Assembly: GCF_000208865.1 (NCBI RefSeq)
Contig: NC_018390.1
Location: 2,932,270-2,996,269, forward strand
Reading direction: 5' to 3'
DNA length: 64,000 bases
From: Neospora caninum Liverpool
Taxonomy: Eukaryota > Apicomplexa > Conoidasida > Eucoccidiorida > Sarcocystidae
Under the pieces are notes generated by a model, which saw only the letters and a program-made list of their open reading frames with translations, had not been told where the DNA came from and did no database searches. Position numbers and translations under genes: made by a program. Of this stretch, positions 48,644 through 58,633 are shown in pieces (the first letter of the stretch is position 1; the number at the start of each line of letters is the position of its first letter).

Positions 48644-51600
48644 TCAGGATACCAATTCCCTTTGCTTCTCGGCTAGGCGTTTCTCGTTTAGTCGGGCCTC
48701 TCGTTTTGCTATGGCGGCGCGCTTCTTCTCCTCCATAATTCGTAGGGCATCTTCTGAGAGGTCGCCGAAGAGGGACGGAGACGCATCCTGCAGTAACCGC
48801 AAAAATGCTCACAAAGGTACGCTTTTCAGCCGCTTACCCTAACACTCTGTAACGGGGCACCGGAAGCCAGTCCGCAGTTCCGTGTTTACATGGCACGGAC
48901 CTATTTTTCCTGCGTCAGGTAGAAAGCGTTTGATCAAGACTGTCTACTGCAAGTTCAATGGCGCCTTCGAAGTAGAACTCTCGGCACGTTTCACAAACAA
49001 AAGCCTTGGATGCAGGCACATCGCAAAGAAAGGTTGTACACGACAACCATGGTAGGCGCTTGTGTGCTGGAACAATCTGTTGTCTCTATGTTTTTACCCC
49101 TCCCCAAGGCACGGTGGAAGAGTTCTCAAGAGAATACAACCTACGCCTCCACAGTGCAGCAGCGCTGTCGATCTGTCGCTTTTCTGGGTCAGATACACTG
49201 CGCAACTCCGGCAGCCGAACGTCCATTTCCGGTGTTCTGCGCTCTTTCTTCTCCATATATTTCCCGCCATGGCGTGCCCGCACCGAGGGCCACGCGCTGA
49301 AGCTACCCCACATGCTGAGTCTCGAACTCGTTTAGAATCATTCGCCGAGGACTCCAGACCTCCAAGATATAACCCAGTACATCAGACACGAGGCAGCGGC
49401 GCGGCAGCTTACCTGTTCAGTACGTGGCGCTTCACTCCGGTAGAGCGCTGGCTGCGTGTTTTCATCCTGTCGCACTGCGTCGGCGCCCGACTCAGCCCAT
49501 CCCATGAGCTCATCCTCTGCACCACAGACATTTTGATCGAACAGACACTGCTGTGAATCGGGGATCTGCTGGTAGCTTGGCGCAGCTCTTTCTCTTGGAT
49601 CCCAACTCTGTCGTTTCGCTAGCCCAGAAGCTCTCTGACAGAAAAGAAAGCGGCGAGGCGTGCCAGGCTCGCTGAAAAAGACCTCCCCGTAGCCCCACCG
49701 ACGGCTTCAGCTAAGCATCCCTGCAGGTGGTGGTTCCATAGGTTGTTCCAGTGCGGCAAAACCAAGCGAACACCTGAGTCCACTGAGCCCGCGCATGTGC
49801 CACCAGAGGATTCCGATGCCTATCGTCGGTCCCGTTACACCATACAGCCCGACGATCCAGTGATGCTGAGTTCCAGGCAGATGAGCTCAGGCGCTGCCTC
49901 CGCAGGGTAGCCCCACAGCCATCCCCGCTGAGAGAGCGGGGGTGTGCAGCTGTCTGGGGAGAGGCCAGCGAGACTCTCGAAACAGGCCTGCGTCCGGCGC
50001 AGACGAGTCCCCCGTTAACAACAGTGTAAAGGCGACGTGGGAGCTACCGTACATGCAGGGGTACCTAGACGGGGGAGTTGCTCACTGTCTCGGAGTGTGT
50101 GTGGAGAAAAAGGCGATGCTCACGGAGCGAAGTCGCTTAAAATCTATACTGTACCTGCTGGGGGGTAGTCTTCCGGCTCGTCGAAAGGACCGCGATTCGC
50201 TCCGTCTGCTTTCTCTCCGTGCCAAGACCCCGGGGAGTTTGCGCTGTCGTCAATGCCTTCTCCCACAGAGTCCATGGGTTCATCGAGTTTCCTCTGGAAC
50301 ACACTGTGAGGCGGGTCCGGGCAGCCGGCGTCGACCCAGCGTTTGTACGCTCCGGCTTTGTGTTTTTGCAGCAGCAGGGGTCGGTAGCCAATCCACGTGG
50401 GCGCTTTCCAACTGAACTGGTCTAGCCGCTGTGCCATCCGGTCCAGACTTTCGTTGTGAGGATACATGTCGGACAGTTGATCTCCCAGAGACTTTAGAAG
50501 TTGATTCAGGTCGAGACGGAGGTCTCTGCACCTTTTCGCTTTTAAACACGCGAGCCTCTTCGATTTCAACTCGAGCTGGACGGCCAGCGCCCTGAGTGAG
50601 GGTTCCCCAAGCGCGGTCTCTGGCTCCTCGCCCGACCCTGCCGGCCTCCGCCTTTTCTCTGCCACGAGGCGCTTCAGTTCCCGCACGTCGTTCTCCAGTT
50701 CCGCAATTTGATTCTTCCTCTGGACCCCGTGGTTGACCGTCCCAAACTTCCTCTCTTGGATGCGCATGAAGTTCAGTCGACAGTACAAATCGAAGAAATC
50801 GTCCTTCTCCGCAACGCTTTTGCCACCAGATTCCCCCGGCACGTAGAACGTGTCCACGTTCATCGGCGGCTGGCGTCGCTGCGTCCGCTTCGCAGAGGCA
50901 GCCGGCGCCACACCGACTTGCTCCGGTGCTAAAGCGTCGTCGGCATCATCTTCTGCATCGTCATCAGGGGACCCTAAACAGAAAAAGAGACGCATGATTC
51001 GCAACGGAAAATCAAGAACGCGCCAGTAGGCCAAGACCGTGCGCTCCTCCAAATGCATTTACGGAGCGAAGACAAGCGCCGAAACGGCCATCCTTGAAGC
51101 CGCAGGGGAACAAAGCTGGAGTGTATAAACAGTCCGGGATCTCCCGCTCGGGCTCTCGCGTTGTGTTGTGTGACTGTGGACTTCAAGCACTCTTCAGCGC
51201 CGGATCTTCGGAGCCGCAATGCGTCGCGGGTACCGCCTGACGCTTGCGGAAAGTACAGAAAAAAACGACATTTAGGAAGAGTAAGGGCGCGCTTCAGATC
51301 AGCGTTTGCCATCCAAAACGACCAGGAAGCGAGTGCTGCCGGGAAGCGGAGCTCGCATAGGCAGTCTGGGTCGGCAAGGCATGGCTACTGTCGGGGTGTT
51401 CACAAGAAGCGGGAAGAGGATTGTCGTGACACAGGCACGCGTTCGCTCCACCATTCCTTGGTTCAAGACCCGTCGCTGCGTCCGCTAACTGCGCTCCCTT
51501 TTCTGCAGCGTCGGGAACGTTGTCAGGTTGTCAGCATCTTTTTTTTTTAGCACATCCCTATGAAAATGCGTTTTGTGGAGCTGGTGCAAAGCGTGCTGCA

Positions 51601-51906
51601 GAAACCGCAGACTCCCGCTGGTTTGCTTCCAGCAAACCTCGTGCAACAAATCTACAAACCGAACACCCCCAACGAGAAATCTGACTTACAGCGCCGCCTG
51701 CCACTGTCCTCGCCGGAGGGGGGTGCGTCTTCTCCAGCGGACCGCTGACTCTGGGGACCGTCGCCTTCCTTCTCGTCCTCGTCTGGCCGAGAGGGAGACG
51801 TTGGCTCTGCGTCTCGGAAAAAAAGGTCTGATCGCGACGGACTTCTGCCCGGAGAGTCGGGAGTTCGTTCGCCGCCGTCCACGGAGGGCGACGGTGGAGC
51901 ATCCAT
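48644..51906 (-). CDS. Hypothetical coiled-coil protein with basic C-terminal helix, 6 exons
   Basis: No recognised family. Exons: 51906-51690, 50973-50155, 49953-49841, 49634-49413, 49004-48948 and 48787-48644; phases run 1, 1, 0, 0, 0 and all agree, giving about 490 residues. The N-terminus (MDAPPSPS) is acidic, Ser/Pro-rich and disordered. Exon 2 carries a conserved-looking block (NVDTFYVPG, DLYCRLNFMRIQERKFG), a Lys/Glu/Arg coiled coil, and a second block with W residues (APTWIGYRP.. YKRWVDAG). Exon 5 (57 nt) has CETCREFY, a single CxxC. The last exon is a highly charged helix rich in Ala, Lys, Arg and Glu (ALRIMEEKKRAAIAKREARL). That helix resembles RPA32-binding helices of proteins such as XPA and TIPIN, which is a weak analogy. 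The exon 4 acceptor has an excellent pyrimidine tract. The weakest links are the acceptor of exon 5 and its donor. Head to head with NAA20. Confidence 0.7.
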
Positions 51907-52907
51907 GGCGAGCGTTCTATCGGTTTCGACCCACAGAAAGCCGTTAGAGTCGCGCTGCGAGGGGCAGAGTAACACTGGGCAAGGGGTGGTGAGGAAGAGA
52001 ATGGGAGAAGAAAAGACTTATTGAGAAGACAGCACACCAAGGACAAGACAAGGAACCCACTTTTTGGAAAGTGCCAGTGTAGAGAGAGCAACCGCGCCGC
52101 GCATGCAAGGCCCCGCTGCATGAGGCGGACTCACACACCCATACACTGGTCGGGCTGTTCTTGGTATTTCCGATACACGTTGTCCACCCAGGAAGCACCG
52201 GTGGAAATATCGTGGTGTTCGTGAATGGACCGGTTTGTGTCGGGCTGCTACCGTTCCGTGTACTGCGCATGGAGACAAGACAGTGCGCAGGCTGCGTAGC
52301 GCAGCGCGGGGTTAAAATCACACACCACCCAACCCCACTTTCTGACGAGTCCTTGCCAGCATCGAGTTCACGAGCTGGCACATCTACTTTACGCATCTGG
52401 AATCCGCCAGAACAAAACACTTCCGTCGATACTTTCACCACAACGTTCGTACACTGGGTGTGGCGCGGTGGGGGTAGCATCCTTCTCATGGCATGTTTTT
52501 ATGAAGCCAGGGAGATCATCTTTTGGCTGAGTGCTCGAAAGGCGGGCCGGAGGGATGCGACACATCTGCCGGAGAAAAAACGTTTATGCGGCACATCCCA
52601 GCAGAGCCGAGCCCCACCCGACACACACTGCCGTTGACACACGGACGAAGTGCCGGAAGTGTTTTCAGCAATCTTTTCGTGGGCAAGACTCTCGCTTTGT
52701 GCAGCGTGCTCAACTTGTTCCCTCCCGTCTGTTGGCTTCAGGGGCGGCAGCGGGGTGCCTGCGACGCGCCAGTGCAAATACTGGTGTGTCTGACCGGGAA
52801 GTTTGAACCTCGAGGGCGAAGCCGCTCGAGTGAAACCGTCCACTGTTTCAGCACCAGGAACAGCCGCACCCCCACTTTCGCTGCCTGAACTGCACTGGGG
52901 TCAAAAA
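51907..52907. promoter_or_regulatory. Shared 5' region of the coiled-coil gene and NAA20
   Basis: 1.0 kb between divergent start codons. The NAA20 reading frame stays open upstream to 52803 with no family similarity, so the start was placed at 52908. No other coding signal or specific element was identified. Confidence 0.5.
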
Positions 52908-54191
52908 ATGAGCCGCTTCCGGCCCATGACTGCAGGAGATCTCTTCAGATTCAACGCCGTCAATCTTGATGGATTCACCGAGACGTTTCTCCAGAGCTTC
53001 TATCTCCGGTACCTTTCCAACTGGCCCGAGCTGTGCATCGTCGCCGACGGGCCAGATGGAACGGTTGCGGGATACATTATAGGTGAGAAGCGGGTCTTTC
53101 CTAGTCCCGTAGGTAACCCACTGCGGCACTACTCTCTCACGTGGCGTGACGGTAGCGTTCGTCGGGGTACTCGTACAGGGTGACAGAGAAGATTCGCCCT
53201 TTGTCTGGTTCATGCAGCAGTCGCTAAGCTTTCCTCCGTTAATCTCACGTCTTGCCGCGAAGCGGTCGCAACGAAAGCGAGGGTAGACGCTCGTGCGCAG
53301 CAGCGCCCCGCCTGGATCCTTGTCGATTAGCGTGAATGTTTCCAAGCGTGGTGTCGCGTGCCGCAGACAAGTGCAGCGTTTCACCAGGGTACGCGTCCTG
53401 TACCTGCATGTGTGCAGGTTAAGTCTTCTCAGCTGTCTTCATGCCACAGCGGATGAAACCAGGCGGCTGTTTCTGCGCAGTCCACTGACTCTGTGTTTAG
53501 CATTCACACGTACACAACGGCACCCGAGGAGTCAGCAAACGCACTCACTGCCTGAGCACGGCCCTTATTGCTCTACATGTTGACAACTGTTACAACCGTT
53601 AGATTCCCTGTCCTGTCTCACTGCATTATACGTGCGTCAATACTGTTTCGGCTGCTTGCCGTGGTCCAAAACCGTGCAACGCGTAAAGGGTGCACCATCG
53701 CTCCCGCGCGAGGCACTGGAGAAAAAAAACTGTGTTAGGACACGCAGGATCAGAAGCACAGCACGCGGTAGTGCATGCGCGATGACGCTGCTGCGCCCAG
53801 GTTTCCCTCGTTGAGTTGTGAAGTCTGAATGTGGTGGGGGCGAGTCGTGCTTGTGCCGTATGCAGGCAAGGTCGAGGGAAAGGGTAGGGACTGGCACGGC
53901 CATGTAACTGCCCTGTCCGTTGCGCCCGAGTTCCGCAAGTGCGGCCTCGCCCGCAAGTTGATGGCTTTCTTGGAGGACATTTCGGAGAAAAAGTTCAAGT
54001 GCTATTATGTCGACCTCTATGTCCGGGTGTCGAACACGGTTGCCGTGAACTTCTACCGGGAGCTCGGCTACCGCGTGTGGAAAACAGAGAAAGGCTACTA
54101 CTCTGGACAAGAAGACGCGCTCGACATGCGTAAGCCTCTTTCACATGACACCGAACTGGTGTGTCTCAAAGGCGCTGAAGAGCCGCTCTAG
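52908..54191 (+). CDS. NAA20: N-alpha-acetyltransferase 20, NatB catalytic subunit (GNAT), 2 exons
   Basis: NAA20 is the catalytic subunit of NatB, which with its auxiliary subunit NAA25 acetylates nascent proteins starting Met-Asp, Met-Glu, Met-Asn or Met-Gln at the ribosome. Exons are 52908-53082 and 53866-54191, joined in phase 1 at a Gly codon, giving 166 residues (human about 178). Family signatures: TAGDLFRFNAVNLDGFTET near the N-terminus, FYLRYLSNWPE, GHVTALSVAPEFRKCGLARKLM containing the acetyl-CoA-binding R-x-x-G-x-A loop (RKCGLA), YVDLYVRVSN.AVNFYRELGY, and the C-terminal DALDMRKPLSHD block. The start at 52908 lies in a strong A-rich context (tcaaaaaATG) and begins exactly where the family does. 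The 783 bp intron ends in tatgcag. No NAA25 candidate is in the window. Confidence 0.96.
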
Positions 54192-55364
54192 GGTCGTGCA
54201 TTTCGACTACTCTCGTGTTTTCCCAAACTCTTTCAGCGGTCGCCGTGTCGCCTCTCAAAAACTGAGGTCGGATGGGAGTGTCTATGCTACTGACACGATT
54301 TGGCGCTGACCGTATGGGGTGCTCGAAGTGAAGACATGCAGCCCCGCTGCTGTTCACCTCGCGTCAGACAAAAAACAGCCAAACTTTCTGGACACATGGA
54401 TGCGTTGCCCCCAGAATACTATCACGCGCCAATCCACTACGGCCGCTGTGACCGCTTGAGAATCCTCTAATGGTCACTGCAACGAAACACCCAAATTATA
54501 GACTGACTATGAATTTAGAGCACACCTCTAAACTCTACAAGGCGTGCCGGAGAGCTGAAGGTGTTGGATTCCAGTATCGTAGGACTCTGTCACGTTATTC
54601 CACAGTGGTTTATGGTCCACGCGAGCATCGCACCAGTTTGGTGTGTGTATATGGCCGTCCGGCGTTTTGTCCAAAGACTTCCAAACCATCACAGTGTAGC
54701 TGTGTCGGTTCGTAGCCGACGTACGGCATTTGTGCTTTCCTAGCAGCAAGTTGGCGCCAAGCCCCTCTCCAGGTCTCGAGTTGAGAGGTCTGTAAGTAAC
54801 GCAAGGCTATTTCCTATTTCGGGGCAACCCGTAACGTCTGTCAGTTAAAAGCCTTGCGTCAATCGCATTTTTCTTGCGGTTTCAGCTCGATGCGATGCTG
54901 ACACCCGCACACTAAAGTAGAGACGGACCGTTTTTATTCGGACACCCTCCGAGTTTGATGGCGCAACATCGGCGTCTACGCTCTCGCGACGAAAAAGACA
55001 CCACAAAAAGTCATAGTTTTCGAAAAGAAAAACACAAAAACGACATCTAGACACCAAGCGGATATAAAGACGAGCCGAGATTGCCGTGTCCATCAAATGA
55101 CGGCACTGCTGCATTTGGAAGTGTCTTTGTTCTCCGAGTGCCAACAAAAATCACGATTCCTCTGGTAGCCTGAGCTACACGCATATGCCAGAGAGGGACC
55201 TGATGTGAGCCTCCCCGTTTTCTCGCATTTGTAGCACAGCTAATCGAGTGGCTGCATTGGATTGCCAGGATAAATCCCGGCCTTTTTAGACAACCATTTC
55301 ATCCTCCGTCAGAATAGCCACATTCGCAACATTGACCAGGACGCCACAGGTTCGCCGCTGTACC
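54192..55364. other. Convergent intergenic region
   Basis: Between the NAA20 stop and the stop of the HAD gene; both 3' UTRs end here. I see no gene in it. Confidence 0.5.
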
Positions 55365-57230
55365 TTACCGGCGAAGAATGTTGGTTTTTTCTGTGTACCC
55401 TCCGGCGGTTGCAAACGACGATTTCCGTCGGGGCAAAACAGCCCCCGGTATGCCCGCGGCTGCTGGCTCGTGCTGTGACTTGAGTTGATCGCTGATGAGA
55501 TCAACAAACGCATCGGTGTTCGCGGACGATTCAGCCTTGCCTCCGGAGACGGCGGTCTTCGGGAACAGGGACGTCGCGGATGAACCGTTCCATGCCCCAC
55601 TTCTTGCCTTCTCCGCTCCTGCGTGTCCTGCGTTCAAACTGGCGACCGCCCCTCTGTCCGTGGGTCCCGCTCCGGCGCCGGTGTACATTGAGGGCTTCCT
55701 CTGTAGATTGCCTAGCGTTGTTGCACTACGAGAGAAGCTGGGAAAAGTGGGGGGGGACGCATTCGGATTGGAAGGAGGCGCCGCTGGCTGCATGGAGCCG
55801 TTCGCCACCGGCTGTGCGACCGTGGGTTGGGGCGCGGGTTCGCTGCCGCAGTTTTTGTAATCCAAAATGGCCATGTCAAGTGACTGGGGGACCTTGAGGA
55901 TCTCCGGGAAGGCTTGCTGGATGAGAATATGCTCCGAAATCAGCTGGTTGCACGTTGGCTGGGCGAGAAGCTTCAAAGACTTGAAGAGCCACTCGTTGAC
56001 GCCCAGGTTTCGGCACATCTCCAGACAAGCTTCACGTTCTCCTTCCCCGTCGCCGATCGAAATGATCGTACACTCGGTGCCATCTCTCATGCGGTCTCCG
56101 AAAACGTCGTTAATCATCTCTTCAAACACTTGGATCTTCCACTGTCGCTGGGGCATTCCCGTGCTTTGAAGGCGATCACGAGCAGAAATAATTTCGATTC
56201 CCTGCGTCTGAATGTGTCGCAAGACCTGAGGGATAAACTTCTCTCCAGATCTGTTGACCCATTCCACACTTGCGTTCGTGACAATCACGACCATCGCCCT
56301 GCTTAAACAGGTATTGATCGTTTGAATGGCAAGCTCACTCAGTTCTGCCAGTGGCGGCAGCAACTCAGGCGGAACCGGATCATTGAGGCCAACACGGTTC
56401 TGGACGGCGGCCCAGTTGGTGGGCAGAAGTGTGTCATCATAGTCCAAAATGATCAGAGTATTTTCCGGTGGTGTAGGCAAGGCCGGAACCGGCGCGCTAG
56501 CTTGAAGAGACCCGCAGGCAAGGTCGGGAGACGGTCGAGCGACCGTTTCACTAGGCATACTCGTCTTAGCCTTCAACATGGCTCGGCTTTTTATGTCAGA
56601 TTCAGCAAAATGCGAGTCTGACGCCTCCGACGGTAACGCGTCTTCTCCCTGACGGGCCCCTGGAACACCACCCGAGGGAAGGGTCGGGGTCGGAAGGCCA
56701 GTCCCGCTCACTGGCGCCGTTGCGCCTGTTGGGACAGGCCCCTTCTGTGTATTCGCGCACGTACGGATCAGCCTTTCCAGTTGCTGAACTGTTTTCCCCT
56801 GTTGGCTCTGGGGGTACAGCTGCGGTGCTCCTGGAAGGGGTTTCTCCGTGCAGTCTGTAAGAGCGCGGAGAGACGTGCTCGACGTGGGGTGGGGAAACGC
56901 CACGCTTGTCGAGCACGTGCTCGTACAAGTTGAAGTAAACTGCTGATCAACCATCTGGTTGAAGGAGCAAGCAACGCGGCCGCCCCCAAGATGAGAAGCC
57001 ATCTCCCGCAAATGTGTAGACTGAGTGAGGCACTGGGCGACCATCTGCTTTGAGCCGCGCGGCTGGTCTACTGATACAGCAGCCTGAACAAACGCAGAGG
57101 CTGCCTGAGACGGAAGATGCGTGCGTTGTCCGGCCCCCGGCAGGACGCTACACCGCCCTTGTGCTGCAGGCGGAAAAGGGATCGCATCCGGTCCTGTCGG
57201 GGGCGCTTTGCCGCTCGTCCGAGCCTCCAT
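55365..57230 (-). CDS. HAD-superfamily phosphatase-like protein with long disordered flanks, single exon
   Basis: A single-exon frame of 621 residues starting at an ATG at 57230. The central domain (about 255-430) has the order of HAD motifs: motif I DYDDT (263-267, with the nucleophile Asp263 and general acid Asp265) after a hydrophobic strand; motif II Thr318 in VIVTNAS; a Lys at 365 (QWKIQVF) in the motif III position; and an acidic motif IV-like loop GDGEGERE (393-400) for Mg2+. The active site therefore looks complete. The N-terminal 250 residues are Pro/Ser/Thr/Gln-rich and contain several Cys; the C-terminal 150 residues are also disordered, with Ser/Arg phospho-site-like stretches. 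The substrate is not predictable; the small, mixed cap region does not point to a known family. Head to head with the gene at 57.9 kb. Confidence 0.85.
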   Translation of the reverse strand: MEARTSGKAPPTGPDAIPFPPAAQGRCSVLPGAGQRTHLPSQAASAFVQAAVSVDQPRGSKQMVAQCLTQSTHLREMASHLGGGRVACSFNQMVDQQFTSTCTSTCSTSVAFPHPTSSTSLRALTDCTEKPLPGAPQLYPQSQQGKTVQQLERLIRTCANTQKGPVPTGATAPVSGTGLPTPTLPSGGVPGARQGEDALPSEASDSHFAESDIKSRAMLKAKTSMPSETVARPSPDLACGSLQASAPVPALPTPPENTLIILDYDDTLLPTNWAAVQNRVGLNDPVPPELLPPLAELSELAIQTINTCLSRAMVVIVTNASVEWVNRSGEKFIPQVLRHIQTQGIEIISARDRLQSTGMPQRQWKIQVFEEMINDVFGDRMRDGTECTIISIGDGEGEREACLEMCRNLGVNEWLFKSLKLLAQPTCNQLISEHILIQQAFPEILKVPQSLDMAILDYKNCGSEPAPQPTVAQPVANGSMQPAAPPSNPNASPPTFPSFSRSATTLGNLQRKPSMYTGAGAGPTDRGAVASLNAGHAGAEKARSGAWNGSSATSLFPKTAVSGGKAESSANTDAFVDLISDQLKSQHEPAAAGIPGAVLPRRKSSFATAGGYTEKTNILRR

Positions 57231-57877
57231 TGGAAAGGTTCTGACTCCGAGGATTCGACGTCCGGTAGTGGAAAGCAGTCAAGTGCGAGTTTTCGGCGCG
57301 TTCCCCCACCTTTCTTGGAAAACCTGAGGAGCAAATAGGACACCCCCGTCCCAATATGAACCCGCAACAGCTACACAAGACAGCCCCATGTTCTGGAAGG
57401 GCATTCCGTTCACGGTCGTTCCCATTGGCGGAGCAGCTCTGCCATTACTTGCGAGAAAGTAGCAAAGACCAGAGAGTCATGCACGGAGTATCGGTCGTGG
57501 AAAACTGAATGGAATAACTGTTCCTTAGACTCTCTCTCGGAGCGGCATTATTGTTCCGAGGAAGGGCCCAAGGGGAGTATTAAGTGCGTACACACGCCAG
57601 CTATAGGGAAGGTGATGGCAATGTGTCATCCTCACCACTCGAAACGAGACGACCGTCGGCGCGTGCGATAAGCACAGGATCCTAGTCAACACGGGGCAGT
57701 CGGGCGAGTGGACCAACCCCTTGTTGTCTGAGAGCTGGAGGCGTCTTTGAGTATGGCAGCATGCGGCACTCGATATTTGCAGCGGGCGTGGTGCAGTCGA
57801 GTGTTTGCGTCATTCGCCCCCTCCCCACGACGGTTTCCGACATACGGTTCCCGACGGTAGCTCCAGTATGCCGAGTG
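57231..57877. promoter_or_regulatory. Shared 5' region of the HAD gene and the 57.9 kb gene
   Basis: 647 bp between two divergent start codons. No element was recognised, and no open frame has support. Confidence 0.4.
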
Positions 57878-58633
57878 ATGGCCTGCGACGAGCAGATAGA
57901 GAAAAGGCAAGGGAGTGAGACAGATTCAACCGTGGCCAAGACCACAAAAAACCCTTTCAGGAACCCAAAAATGGTTTGGTCTGGTAGGACAGTCGCCCAT
58001 GGCTCTGCTGTCTGGAGCCTCAGCGGCCGTCGAGTGTAAGTCGGCGACGCCAGAGTAGAGAGGTTGGCGGAAGACGGCTACAGACGAGACGGAATTGGGT
58101 CCAAAACACCAAGAAATAACTCTGTATCACTTTACCACTTTCATTCTTATGCTGTGCAAAGGTATGCGGCTGGGTGCCCTTGTTGCCGCTCTAATCGGCG
58201 AGCCGGCGAGGTCGCACGATGGTGGGACGATGACCCAGCGATCAATCAGGACACCGGCAGTGGTATTGTAAGGGAGAGTTGAACCTTACTCAAAGCAACG
58301 AAGCGTCACGCAAACAAACCTAGGCAGCAACCAAGAACTTACTGTTTGCGCGAGCGAAGCAAGCAGTCCCAGGTTGATTTCTCTCTGCGAGCTTCAAGCG
58401 CCGATGACCCACCCGCAGTTTCGATAGCTCGCTCGCCAGCTGGCCTGGTCTCTGTCGACAAGGCAGACACTGCGCTCGCGCCTGGTCCTTCTGTTCCAGA
58501 AAGGGTTAGAACTGCCAGAAATGATGCAGAGGAAGGGAAGGTATTCCGAAAACCGGAGGTTTTTCACCGAAAGCACTCGTGGGTGCCTCATTTTTCATCG
58601 AAGGACCGCGCGCCGGCAAGCTGCAACTGCTGA
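57878..58633 (+). CDS. Small hypothetical protein, at least 2 exons
   Basis: No recognised family. Exon 1 (57878-58035) begins with MACDEQIEK and ends at a strong donor (gtaagtc) in phase 2. The next exon, from 58360, joins in phase 2 and reads through a Ser/Asp/Pro-rich stretch to a TGA at 58633, giving about 144 residues. The 3' end is uncertain: a plausible donor (AAG then gtattc) occurs at 58541, and downstream frames near 58.6-59.06 kb (for example one read as GPRAGKLQLLSERH before a gtgagt) look partly coding. The real gene may therefore extend to about 59.1 kb. No signal peptide or membrane segment is visible. Confidence 0.45.

Noticed and set aside
49086..49313. 76-codon minus-strand frame (MWGSFSAWPS..) as an exon of the 48.6-51.9 kb gene
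   Set aside because: Every acceptor that opens this frame is phase 2, whereas the preceding exon ends in phase 0. The exon at 49004-48948 fits instead.
49700..49910. Plus-strand frame (..QCGKTKRTPESTEP.. to a TAG) suggesting a plus-strand exon
   Set aside because: Protein-like at first sight, but the minus strand here carries exons 49953-49841 and 49634-49413 with matching phases and an excellent acceptor, which the plus reading cannot match.
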